Shown here piece by piece: positions 19,231 to 27,616 of a DNA stretch of 64,000 bases. Source of the DNA: Thermococcus sp. 21S7 (GTDB taxonomy: Archaea; Methanobacteriota_B; Thermococci; Thermococcales; Thermococcaceae); contig NZ_SNUT01000001.1 of assembly GCF_012027615.1 (NCBI RefSeq), positions 248,001 through 312,000 on the forward strand, read 5' to 3'. The notes under the pieces were generated by a model, which did no database searches, was not told the DNA's origin, and was given only the letters and a program-made list of their open reading frames with translations. The position numbers and the translations under genes were made by a program. The stretch's first letter is position 1. Every line of letters starts with the position of its first letter.

Positions 19231-19430
19231 TGTCGGTCTGACCTCCTCCCCGTCCTGAAGGGCGGGGCTTTCAAAAGAAAAATGTAACCGCTGGGTATTG
19301 CCCTCGTGAGGTGTATGGCGGGAGGTCCCCCTAGACCCTTCACAACTACAGCCACCGGTATCCGAGAGAGCGATGTGGTATCACAACTTGCTCAGACGGT
19401 ACACGAACGCCTAGTTTTCTAATCCCTTTT
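19231..19430. mobile_element. Probable solo end of an IS200/IS605-type element
   Basis: A 200-base noncoding stretch with a strong hairpin at 19248-19267 (CCCCGTCC, loop TGAA, GGGCGGGG) in the context GACCTCCTCCCCG, followed by a GC-rich segment (CCGCTGGGTATTGCCCTCGT, then GGCGGGAGGTCCCCCTAGAC). This resembles the terminal sequences of IS200/IS605 insertion sequences I recall from Thermococcus genomes. No transposase or TnpB frame is attached, so it would be a remnant or a passively mobilised end. Limits are approximate. Confidence 0.45.
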
Positions 19431-19529
19431 GTGAGTCGAATTATTCCAACGTCTTTTGCGCCGGAATAAGATTCAACATCATGCAGGCGAATTTTCTGGG
19501 GGTGAAGGGCAGAGCTCCCTGTCTTTCGT

Positions 19530-19997
19530 CTAGCGGCAGAATGGCCCCCTGCACTTCCTCCCGCCCTTTCCGGTCACCGCGTCGAGGCTGAACTCCTTTC
19601 CGTCGAGGCTGTCCAGGAGGAGCTTCTCCCCATCCTTTTCGAAAATCCAGAACACCTTGTACGCCCGGGCCTCCCGGATTATCTCTATCCTCGGGAGCCA
19701 CCACGAGACGACCCTTGAGTTTCCCCATGTTATCGCGCTCTCAAAGGCTTTCATCCTCGCCTCCTCGTAGTCCACCAGAGCCTCCATAATCTTTTTCTCA
19801 TCGACGTCCCACTCGTGGAGGTCTATGAACCCGTCCCCCCTCTCCGCTCCAAGGCGGTACAGATCGACGTAGGCGAAGTAATCAAAGACCCTGTCGCTTC
19901 TGCCCAGGCGCTTGTAGAACAGCTTCAGGTGGAATATGTGGTAGGGGTACAGAACGAAGTCGGCATCCGGCACCTCGGGTTTGAATATAGGCCTCAT
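19530..19997 (-). CDS. Uncharacterised protein
   Basis: A 155-residue protein with no domain I can name. It is rich in aromatic residues in the first half (DADFVLYPYHIFHLKLFYKR) and ends KCRGPFCR with two cysteines. ATG 19997 lies behind GAGGGT; ATG 20012 is an in-frame alternative. The region between its stop and the IS-like hairpin contains further out-of-frame open sequence of similar composition, so the C-terminus may have been altered by the insertion or a frameshift. Confidence 0.6.
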   Translation of the reverse strand: MRPIFKPEVPDADFVLYPYHIFHLKLFYKRLGRSDRVFDYFAYVDLYRLGAERGDGFIDLHEWDVDEKKIMEALVDYEEARMKAFESAITWGNSRVVSWWLPRIEIIREARAYKVFWIFEKDGEKLLLDSLDGKEFSLDAVTGKGGRKCRGPFCR

Positions 19998-20191
19998 GAC
20001 GTTGACCCTCATATTTCAGCCCCGGACCTATATGTCCTTATCCCCTATTAACTGTTACCCTTTGTTTGTCACAGCGGCTCAACATCCCGTTCTCGACGGG
20101 GAACTGTTAAACCAATATGTTTATATTTTCAAATACCTATACTGTGGACTGATGTCCTTTAGTTTACACCAATGAATTGAGGTGGAGTAAG

Positions 20192-20371
20192 ATGGGCTTG
20201 AGTGGTTCAGCTTGGGCAACACTTTTGGTGCCAACACTTTTGGGTATTTTGACGATGCTGCTGTACGGCTTTTGGGACAGGATAACCGGCAAGGAGTACT
20301 ACGTGGACGACGAGATTCTAGCCTACGACGAAGACCTCATGACAACTCTCAAGGAGGAGGGTAAGCTATGA
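20192..20371 (+). CDS. Small single-span membrane protein, likely partner of the sodium symporter
   Basis: A 59-residue protein: one membrane helix (ATLLVPTLLGILTMLLYGF), then a cytoplasmic tail DRITGKEYYVDDEILAYDED. ATG 20192 follows GAGGTGGAG. Its stop codon overlaps the symporter ATG (ATGA at 20368-20371), so the two are translationally coupled. Several sodium:solute symporters are encoded with a small membrane subunit; I infer the same here, without recognising the family. Confidence 0.72.
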   Translation: MGLSGSAWATLLVPTLLGILTMLLYGFWDRITGKEYYVDDEILAYDEDLMTTLKEEGKL

Positions 20372-21987
20372 ACAGCGGGATACTGTTCGGTTTTCTGGTG
20401 TATCTCGCACTGCTGGCTTACATAGGCTGGTGGGCCAACAGGTATACCAAGACCGAAGACCAGTACTTCGTCGGGGGCAGGAGGGTTCACGTCTTGGCTG
20501 CGACCCTCTCAGACAAGGCGAGCGACTTCTCGGGATGGCTGATGCTCGGTTATCCGGGTGCAGCATTCTCCAGCGGTCTCGGTGCTTTCTGGGCAGGAAT
20601 CGGCTGTCTCTTTGGTACCCTGGCCGATTACGTCCTTATTGGGCCGAGGTTGAGGATATACGCAGGTAAATTCAGGGCCATAACCGTACCGGACTACCTG
20701 GAGGCAAGGCTCAAGGACGATACCAAGATGATAAGGGTTCTGAGCGCGCTGATAATCATAATCTTCATGACCGCCTACGTTGCAGCGCAGTTCACAGCTG
20801 GAGGAAAGACCTTCGCCGAGGGCTTCGGCATAAGCGACAACATGGGAATCCTCATAACCGTCATCATCCTGACGGCCTACGTTATCACCGGTGGGTTCTT
20901 CGCCGTCGTCTGGACCGACGTCGTTCAGGCAATGTTCATGCTGCTGACCCTTCTGGTAGTTCCGTTCCTCGCGCTCTCGGAGATAGGTGGCTTCGATAAG
21001 GCAACACAGATAATAGGCAGCGCCGACCCGGCGAAGCTGCACCCGTTCGGAGGCGCAACGGGAGTGGCGGCGATAGTCTTCGCCATAGGCTACGCTTCGT
21101 GGATAGTCGGCTACCTCGGCCAGCCCCACATCGTCACCCGCTACATGAGCGTTGAGGACCCGAGGAAGCTCAGGAGGCCGGGTATCTTCATCAGCGGCAC
21201 CTGGACCATCCTTGTCCTCTGGGGAGCGTTCTTCGCGGGCTTCCTCGGCTTCGCCATGTACCAGGCAGGAATCCTGAGCGTCAGCGACCCGGAGAAGGTC
21301 ATCCCTGCCATGGCCGTTGAGCTGATGCCCGGCTGGCTCGCAGGCTTTGTGATAGCGGGCATAATCTCGGCCGTTATGAGTACCGCGGATTCACAGCTGC
21401 TCGTCGCCTCCTCGGCAATAGCTAGGGACTTCTACCACAAGGTCCTCGGCAAGGAAATTGGCAAGAAGCAGATGGTCAACATATCGAGGCTCGTCGTTGC
21501 CGGCGTTGCCCTTGTGGGACTCTGGTTCGCCATCAGCGGCCCGAAGGTCATCTACCAGATGGTCGCTACCGCTTGGGGTGGCCTGGCCGTTGGCTTCGGC
21601 CCGATACTCACTCTGAGCCTCTGGTGGAAGAGAGCCACCAAGGAGGGCGCCATCGTCGGCATGGCTTACGGCCTCATCAGTGAGGTCATCTTCGAGGCAA
21701 AGATATACGGCTGGGCGTTCAACCCGGACGCTCCGGGCTTCTTCGGAACGATAGGCGGCTGGTTCAACGGCATACCGGTGTTCTTCATCAACTTCTTCGT
21801 GACGCTGGTGGTCATAATAATCGTCAGCCTCCTCACCAAGCCGCCTGAGGACATCGTCAAGCTCCATGAGGAGATATTCAGGAAGGTTCCCGTCGAGGGA
21901 ACCGGCAAGAAGAGCATCACCGAGACCAGGGCCAAGAGCCAGGTCGAGAACGTCGCCGAGTTCGTCCTCGCCAAGGGAATCGCCTGA
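20368..21987 (+). CDS. putP: Sodium/proline symporter, SSS family
   Basis: A 539-residue sodium:solute symporter with about 13 membrane helices. Family landmarks: YFVGGRRVHVLAATLSDKAS near residue 32, GRDF-type segment replaced by AIARDFYHKVLG near 355, and AVMSTADSQLLVASS near 335, the PutP/sodium-site region. It is followed by a two-subunit proline dehydrogenase, which makes L-proline the probable substrate. Translationally coupled to the 59-residue gene upstream. A T-rich tract (CCCTTTTCTTTCC) follows the stop. Confidence 0.9.
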   Translation: MNSGILFGFLVYLALLAYIGWWANRYTKTEDQYFVGGRRVHVLAATLSDKASDFSGWLMLGYPGAAFSSGLGAFWAGIGCLFGTLADYVLIGPRLRIYAGKFRAITVPDYLEARLKDDTKMIRVLSALIIIIFMTAYVAAQFTAGGKTFAEGFGISDNMGILITVIILTAYVITGGFFAVVWTDVVQAMFMLLTLLVVPFLALSEIGGFDKATQIIGSADPAKLHPFGGATGVAAIVFAIGYASWIVGYLGQPHIVTRYMSVEDPRKLRRPGIFISGTWTILVLWGAFFAGFLGFAMYQAGILSVSDPEKVIPAMAVELMPGWLAGFVIAGIISAVMSTADSQLLVASSAIARDFYHKVLGKEIGKKQMVNISRLVVAGVALVGLWFAISGPKVIYQMVATAWGGLAVGFGPILTLSLWWKRATKEGAIVGMAYGLISEVIFEAKIYGWAFNPDAPGFFGTIGGWFNGIPVFFINFFVTLVVIIIVSLLTKPPEDIVKLHEEIFRKVPVEGTGKKSITETRAKSQVENVAEFVLAKGIA

Positions 21988-22070
21988 TTCCCTTTTCTTT
22001 CCACGCTGTTTTTCAGTCGCACTGGGTGGTTATTAAACAAAAGGTTTTAAACCTTTTTTGGCCAACCTAA

Positions 22071-22098
22071 CATTTATAAGCATTGGTGTATAAATAAG
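22071..22098 (+). promoter_or_regulatory. TATA boxes ahead of the two-subunit proline dehydrogenase
   Basis: CATTTATAAG (22071-22080) and GTATAAATAAG (22088-22098) are two archaeal TATA-like elements 33 and more bases before the alpha-subunit ATG at 22131. They show that the dehydrogenase genes can be transcribed separately from the symporter upstream. Confidence 0.5.
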
Positions 22099-22130
22099 GG
22101 CGTCCCTTGTAAAATCTTCGAGGTGGGAGC

Positions 22131-23630
22131 ATGAGACCGCTCGACCTGACGGAAAAAGACCCTTCTAGGCGGATTACAATCTACTTTGAGGGTCAACCTC
22201 TGGAGGCCTACGAAGGGGAAAAGCTCACCGTTGCACTTTTGGCCAACGGGGTGTACTGGCTCACAACGAGCACCGAGGGAAGAAAGCGCGGGGCCTTCAC
22301 CTTCGGCCCCGTCCCGGTTGTGGTTGACGGCGTTAAAAACGTCAACGGAAGGAAGACCAAGGTCAAGGACGGCATGAGGATAGAGCGCCAGAACTACGGA
22401 GAGTTCCAAGAAACCGTGGAGATCGACGAGGGCAAGCCCGTTAAGAGGCTGGTCGTTGACGTGGCAGTCATTGGCGGGGGCCCTGCCGGGATAGGTGCCG
22501 TACTTGAGGTTCAGGAGCACCTAACCGCGGCAATAATCGAGGAGAAGGGCTGGCTCGGAGGAGACCTGTGGCTCAAGGGCCTGCCTCAGGAGGGATTCGG
22601 TGACCCAAAGAAGGCCGTTAAAGAGCTCACCGGAAAATTCAATGGAAACGTCAGGGTGTTTAAAGGCACGATAGCCCTCGGCGTCTTCGACAAGGGTGAG
22701 TATTTCCTGGTGCCGATAGTTACAGGGAAGAACCAGCTCATCGAGCTGATGGCCAAGCGCGTCGTTCTTGCCGTTGGTGCTGTTGACAACATCCTCCTCT
22801 TCGAGAACAACGAGTTCCCGGGTGTTTTCAGGCGCGATTTCGCCCTTGAGGTCATGAACGTCTGGGGCGTCGCCCCGGGGAGGAAGGTGGCCGTGGTAGG
22901 TAGCAGGCCTGAAGACATCGTCCCGGAACTGGAGCGCTGGGGAATTGAGTACGTGATAGTGCCCAATCCAAAGCGCGTTGAGGGAAGGGAGAAGGTGGAA
23001 AGGCTCATTGACATGAACGGACACGTTTACGACGTTGACGCTGTCATCGTGTCGGACGGGAGGAGGCCCGACATCAACCCGATAACCCAGGCCGGGGGGA
23101 AGCTGAAGTTCAAGCGCGGCTACTACATGCCCATCCTCGATTCCCAGCACAGGATACGCGACGGAATATACGTCGCCGGGAGCGCGGTTTCCATAAAGCC
23201 GCACTACGCTAATTACCTTGAGGGAAGGCTCGTTGGAGCATACATCCTGCGTGAGTTTGGATTTGACGCCGAGCCGTGCGTTTACGAGGAGAAACTCAGG
23301 GACTACGAGCCCGTTCCGATGGCGGTTCACCAGATACCCTTCGAGAGCTTCAACCTTGAGGACGTCCAGATATGCGGCTGTGACGTCTCCCTGAAGAAGG
23401 TCGACGACGTGGTCAGGAGCGGAATAACCGACCTGCAGATAATCAAGCGCCTGACCCATCTAGCGATGGGCTTCTGCCAGGGGCGCTTCTGTCTCTTCAA
23501 CGGGGCAGTGGTGGTCTCGCAGAGAACGGGCTCAGATATGAGCCGCATCGACCTTCCGGTGGCCCGGCCGCCGCTGAAGAACGTGAGGATGAAGGTCACC
23601 GCCGAGGGGGTGGAGGAATATGCCGAGTAA
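22131..23630 (+). CDS. Proline dehydrogenase alpha subunit (two-subunit PDH type), FAD/NAD(P)-fold oxidoreductase
   Basis: A 499-residue flavin-dependent oxidoreductase. The first 95 residues form the ferredoxin-like domain seen in sarcosine oxidase and PDH alpha chains, yet contain no cysteine at all, so no [2Fe-2S] cluster can bind there. The Rossmann motif VIGGGPAGIGA is at about residue 112. The second nucleotide site is degenerate (VVGSRPED). Near the C-terminus a BFD-like iron-binding domain (CGCDVS and GFCQGRFC) is fused on; the four-subunit enzyme of this window carries it as a separate gene. This matches the Pyrococcus alpha4-beta4 PDH1. Start ATG 22131 behind GAGGTGGGAG. Confidence 0.88.
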   Translation: MRPLDLTEKDPSRRITIYFEGQPLEAYEGEKLTVALLANGVYWLTTSTEGRKRGAFTFGPVPVVVDGVKNVNGRKTKVKDGMRIERQNYGEFQETVEIDEGKPVKRLVVDVAVIGGGPAGIGAVLEVQEHLTAAIIEEKGWLGGDLWLKGLPQEGFGDPKKAVKELTGKFNGNVRVFKGTIALGVFDKGEYFLVPIVTGKNQLIELMAKRVVLAVGAVDNILLFENNEFPGVFRRDFALEVMNVWGVAPGRKVAVVGSRPEDIVPELERWGIEYVIVPNPKRVEGREKVERLIDMNGHVYDVDAVIVSDGRRPDINPITQAGGKLKFKRGYYMPILDSQHRIRDGIYVAGSAVSIKPHYANYLEGRLVGAYILREFGFDAEPCVYEEKLRDYEPVPMAVHQIPFESFNLEDVQICGCDVSLKKVDDVVRSGITDLQIIKRLTHLAMGFCQGRFCLFNGAVVVSQRTGSDMSRIDLPVARPPLKNVRMKVTAEGVEEYAE

Positions 23631-24780
23631 AGAGCTCCCAGAGAGGAGCGAGATAGTTATCATCGGCGGGGGGATCGTCGGCGTAACCCTCGCCCACGAG
23701 CTTGCCAAGCGCGGTGAGGAGGTCACGGTAATAGAGAAGCGTTTCATCGGTTCCGGCTCGACCTTCCGCTGTGGAACGGGAATAAGGCAGCAGTTCAACG
23801 ACGAAGCCAATGTCCAGGTCATGAAGCGCTCCGTCGAGCTGTGGAAGCGCTATAGCGAGGAGTACGGCTTCTCCTTCGAGCAGACCGGCTACCTCTTCCT
23901 GCTCTACGACGACGATGAGGTTGAGGAGTTCAAGCGCAACATCGCGATACAGAACCGCTTCGGCGTCCCCACGAGGCTCATAACGCCGGAGGAGGCCAGG
24001 GAGATAGTCCCGCTCCTCGACATCAGCGAGGTTATAGCGGCATCATGGAACCCCACCGACGGAAAGGCCGACCCGTTCTACGCAACAGCGGCCTTCGCCC
24101 TCAACGCCGAGCGCTTTGGGGCGAAACTCGTTGAGTACACCGAGGTCAAGGACTTCATAATCGAGAACGGCGAGATTAAGGGGCTGAAGACGAGCAGGGG
24201 AGTTATAAACACCGGCATCGTCGTGAACGCCACCAACGCCTGGGCCAAGCTCATCAACGCGATGGCCGGGATAAAGACCCACATTCCGATAGAGCCCTAC
24301 AAGCACCAGGCGGTCATTACACAGCCCATCAGGAAAGGGGCCATCAAGCCGATGGTCATCTCCTTCAAGTACGGCCACGCATACCTCACCCAGACGGCCC
24401 ACGGCGGCATCGTCGGCGGAGTTGGCTATGAGCTCGGCCCGACCTACGACCTGAACCCGACCTACGAGTTCATGCGCGAGGTGAGCTACTACTTCACCAA
24501 GATAGTTCCCGCCCTGAGGGAGCTCCTCATACTGAGGACCTGGGCCGGCTACTACGCGAAGACACCGGACAGCAACCCGGCGATAGGAAGAATCAAGGAG
24601 CTGGGCGACTACTACATAGCGGCGGGCTTCAGCGGGCACGGCTTCATGATGGCGCCGGCGGTGGCTGAGATGGTCGCCGACCTCATCACCAAGGACAGAA
24701 CCGACCTCCCCGTGGACTGGTACGACCCGTACCGCTTCGAGCGCGGAGAACTTCGCGGAGAGGCGCTCCAGATGGGCTGA
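23620..24780 (+). CDS. Proline dehydrogenase beta (catalytic) subunit, two-subunit PDH type
   Basis: A 386-residue DAO-type FAD enzyme that oxidises L-proline to pyrroline-5-carboxylate. The FAD motif VIIGGGIVGVTLAHELAKRG lies at residue 11 and the ribityl-binding C-terminal segment IAAGFSGHGFMMAPA near 335. It overlaps the alpha gene by 11 bases and so is translationally coupled. Very similar to the beta subunit at 39035-40201, down to the endings YDPYRFERGELR. Confidence 0.92.
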   Translation: MPSKELPERSEIVIIGGGIVGVTLAHELAKRGEEVTVIEKRFIGSGSTFRCGTGIRQQFNDEANVQVMKRSVELWKRYSEEYGFSFEQTGYLFLLYDDDEVEEFKRNIAIQNRFGVPTRLITPEEAREIVPLLDISEVIAASWNPTDGKADPFYATAAFALNAERFGAKLVEYTEVKDFIIENGEIKGLKTSRGVINTGIVVNATNAWAKLINAMAGIKTHIPIEPYKHQAVITQPIRKGAIKPMVISFKYGHAYLTQTAHGGIVGGVGYELGPTYDLNPTYEFMREVSYYFTKIVPALRELLILRTWAGYYAKTPDSNPAIGRIKELGDYYIAAGFSGHGFMMAPAVAEMVADLITKDRTDLPVDWYDPYRFERGELRGEALQMG

Positions 24781-24840
24781 GGCTTTCTCGTTTCTCGCTA
24801 ATCTTAAATATTTTCGAGTCTAACCCCTCTGGGTGGAATC

Positions 24841-25902
24841 GTGTACCGCGTTGATTCTCCCGGAAGGGTCAATCTGATTGGAGAGCACACAGACTACGCC
24901 CTCGGCTACGTGATGCCGATGGCGATAGACCTCTACACGGTCCTGCACGCCCAGAAGAACGAGAGGGTAAGGGTCTACTCCCAGATATCCCGTGAGGTGA
25001 AGGAGTTCGGCCTCGATGAACTCAGAAAAGCCGGCGACTGGGCAGACTACGTCAGGGGAATATTCTGGGTTCTGAAGGAGGAGGGCCACGCCATCGGGGG
25101 AATGAAGGGAATCCTCGGCGGGGACCTGCCGATAGGTTCCGGACTGAGCTCCTCGGCGAGCCTTGAGCTGGCAGTTTTAGCCTTCCTGAACGAGGCCTAT
25201 AAGCTAAACCTCCTGCCGGTGGAGATGGCCCTTCTCGCCCAGAAAGCGGAGAACGAGTTCGTCGGTGTCCCCTGCGGCATACTCGACCAGTTCGCGGTTG
25301 TCCACGGCAGGAAAGACCACGTGATGTTTCTCGATACGGACACGTTGAGGCACGAGTACCTACGGTTCCCGAGCGATGTTCAGGTTCTGGTGTTCTACAC
25401 GGGGGTTAAGAGGGAACTCTCGGGATCGGCCTACGCGGAAAGGAGGAAGGTCGCGGAGGAAGCCCTCCGGTTCCTCGGAAGGAGAACTTCCAAGGAGGTT
25501 GAGGAGAGCGACCTCAGAAGCCTCCCCTCACTCTACCGGCGATTCTTCGGCTACATAGTGCGGGAGAACCGGCGCGTCCTTGAGGCGAGGGACGCCCTGC
25601 GGGGCGGCGACGTTGGAACCTTCGGCGAGCTGATGACGGCCTCACACTGGGATTTGGCCAGAAACTACGAGGTCTCAAGCGAGGAGCTGGACTTCTTCGT
25701 GAGAAAGGCGGTTGAACTCGGCGCCTACGGCGCCAAACTGACCGGCGCCGGATTTGGCGGCTCGGCGGTGGCCATAGTGCCCGAGGGGCTGGCCCCGGAC
25801 ATCGCGATGAGGATCACCGACGAGTACGTCAGGCACTTCAACTGGGAGCCTGACTACCACCTCGTGAGCCCGAGCGACGGGGTGAGCGTGAGGAGGGTTT
25901 GA
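24841..25902 (+). CDS. galK: Galactokinase
   Basis: A 353-residue GHMP kinase that phosphorylates galactose at C1. PGRVNLIGEHTDYALGYVMP (residue 8) is the galactokinase signature, PIGSGLSSSASLELAVL (about 97) the ATP-binding GHMP motif, and LTGAGFGGSAVAIV (about 300) motif 3. The start is the GTG at 24841, spaced correctly from GGGTGGAA. It would feed galactose released by the GH1 glycosidase at 28 kb into central metabolism; that link is inference. Confidence 0.95.
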   Translation: MYRVDSPGRVNLIGEHTDYALGYVMPMAIDLYTVLHAQKNERVRVYSQISREVKEFGLDELRKAGDWADYVRGIFWVLKEEGHAIGGMKGILGGDLPIGSGLSSSASLELAVLAFLNEAYKLNLLPVEMALLAQKAENEFVGVPCGILDQFAVVHGRKDHVMFLDTDTLRHEYLRFPSDVQVLVFYTGVKRELSGSAYAERRKVAEEALRFLGRRTSKEVEESDLRSLPSLYRRFFGYIVRENRRVLEARDALRGGDVGTFGELMTASHWDLARNYEVSSEELDFFVRKAVELGAYGAKLTGAGFGGSAVAIVPEGLAPDIAMRITDEYVRHFNWEPDYHLVSPSDGVSVRRV

Positions 25903-26170
25903 ACTTCGCCTGGCCACTGATTCCGTAATGAGAAGAATGGGCTGATGTGTATAACACGAACGAGGAAAGAAGGGTCAAGAAGCTCCAGGGGGCGATAAAC
26001 GTCCCAACAGAGGTTACATAGACCTTCCAGATGAGTTATTGTGGTAACGTAGGGCACTGTATCCCATCATTGATTATCCACATGTTGGCAAGCAATTAAA
26101 CAACTTTATACAGTAAAGTTTATAAGATATGAACTTTAAAAATTAATCGAAAACTATACAAGGTGATATC
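25903..26170. other. Intergenic region with promoter of the orphan secreted protein
   Basis: No gene is visible. The base composition shifts sharply toward A+T after about 25930. Two TATA-like elements, CTTTATACAG (about 26104-26113) and GTTTATAAG (about 26118-26126), precede the ATG at 26171, with AGGTGATATC as ribosome binding site. Confidence 0.5.
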
Positions 26171-27562
26171 ATGAAACTCAAAATCGTGGGAGTCTTGTTG
26201 CTAACCCTATTGTTAACCTCCGCCCTCGGCATGGCGGCAACGGACTTTCTGAGTGTCGAAAGAACTTATCTCCAGGGAAATGCTAAAGTCCTTATATTCC
26301 AGCCCTCTCCAGAGGGAGGAGTAAAGCTCCTCAAACAGGGACACCTCAGGGGTCTCGTGACTCTGAGGACGGAAAGCAAAAAGTGGCGCGAAGTCGGGAC
26401 TACTGGAAACCTGCACACTGTACCCACCCCACTTGCAATATACTTCACAAAAGACGGAAAGATTGGGGTAAAAAGCATTCAGCCCGGAAAACCCCTCGAA
26501 TTGAAGGGGATGTTCCCAATCGAGGAAGTTGCGGAACCCTCTACCAAGCCGGGGCTGAGACTCCCGATAACGGCAAGATTGAAATACAAACTGCGCTCGC
26601 TTTTGGGCACATCGTCCTGTCCGTGGGGCTATGAGGAGCTCAATGATAGATACTGCATAATCGAAAACTGGGAGTACCTCAAGGACTCATATTATGCAGA
26701 CTCGAAAACTTTCACGGAATGGATCCCCTTCATGGGATTGAAAGTTAAAACTGGAGGGTATAAAGAAATAAGAAGCATCAGCGCTTCATGGGGGATTCAA
26801 TTAACAACAAGTACAAACTCAATGTGGAGTCTAAGCATGGACGGAATACCTGTCCTCGACTTTGGAACTTCATACTCGGGTTCAACGCTGAAGGTTAGCT
26901 ATGCGCCAGAACACGTAATAGAAACTAAGGACGGTTATTTGGATAGGTACTTAAATCTCCCACTGAAGTACGTGGTCGTTGTTTACAACATTCCTGTATA
27001 CGACAAATGGAGGAAGGAATACGCCAGCATTCCCATTGCCGGAGTTTATCCTCTAGAAGTTATGATGAGCGGAGAATATAACGTTAGGGAAAGCGACCTG
27101 AACAGAAACTACTTGCTAACAGATTATCTCCTGAAGTCTCGCTTTCCAACAAGCGATATTGAGGCAAAAGTAAAATTGGCTAAAACGGATTTCCGTGGTT
27201 CGTATCCAAACCTTGTGTTTGATTTCCAAGGGAGCTCCGGATATAAATTCTATTCGACTCCTCTTGGAGGTTCCGCCGCCAACTGGCTCTGGAGCAAGCT
27301 TCCTGTGGTTGGTGCATTGTCAATAACGTTCAGCTACTCCTCAACGTCTCAATCAGTCGCAACGTATCGCATTGATATAGAGGAAGGAGCACCCAACCGG
27401 GTTTATTACGCCTCAATACTCAAAAGGAACCTTAAACTCACGAACAGCAACAACGTGGAAGCGGCAATGTACTTTACCACCATAGATGACGGCCAGGATT
27501 CACTGCCCCCATGCATTGGAAACTTCTGTCCTAACTCACATGATGCAAACACTGAGAGGTGA
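26171..27562 (+). CDS. Uncharacterised secreted protein, AT-rich orphan gene
   Basis: A 463-residue protein with a clear signal peptide (MKLKIVGVLLLTLLLTSALG, cleaved near AMA-A). No domain is recognised. It has a cysteine pair in SSCPWGYEELNDRYC (about residue 157) and another near the C-terminus (PPCIGNFC), possibly disulfides. Codon use is distinctly AT-richer than the flanking galK and GH1 genes, which suggests recent acquisition. It stands alone with its own promoter, and a T-run follows the stop. Confidence 0.75.
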   Translation: MKLKIVGVLLLTLLLTSALGMAATDFLSVERTYLQGNAKVLIFQPSPEGGVKLLKQGHLRGLVTLRTESKKWREVGTTGNLHTVPTPLAIYFTKDGKIGVKSIQPGKPLELKGMFPIEEVAEPSTKPGLRLPITARLKYKLRSLLGTSSCPWGYEELNDRYCIIENWEYLKDSYYADSKTFTEWIPFMGLKVKTGGYKEIRSISASWGIQLTTSTNSMWSLSMDGIPVLDFGTSYSGSTLKVSYAPEHVIETKDGYLDRYLNLPLKYVVVVYNIPVYDKWRKEYASIPIAGVYPLEVMMSGEYNVRESDLNRNYLLTDYLLKSRFPTSDIEAKVKLAKTDFRGSYPNLVFDFQGSSGYKFYSTPLGGSAANWLWSKLPVVGALSITFSYSSTSQSVATYRIDIEEGAPNRVYYASILKRNLKLTNSNNVEAAMYFTTIDDGQDSLPPCIGNFCPNSHDANTER

Positions 27563-27569
27563 CTTCCCT

Positions 27570-27580
27570 TTCTTTTTTGC
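27570..27580 (+). terminator. T-rich terminator tract after the orphan secreted protein
   Basis: TTCTTTTTTGC immediately after the stop region, without a hairpin, as expected for archaeal factor-assisted termination. Confidence 0.4.
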
Positions 27581-27616
27581 TTTGTATTAAGAAGGAAAAG
27601 AAATATAAATGGGAGA

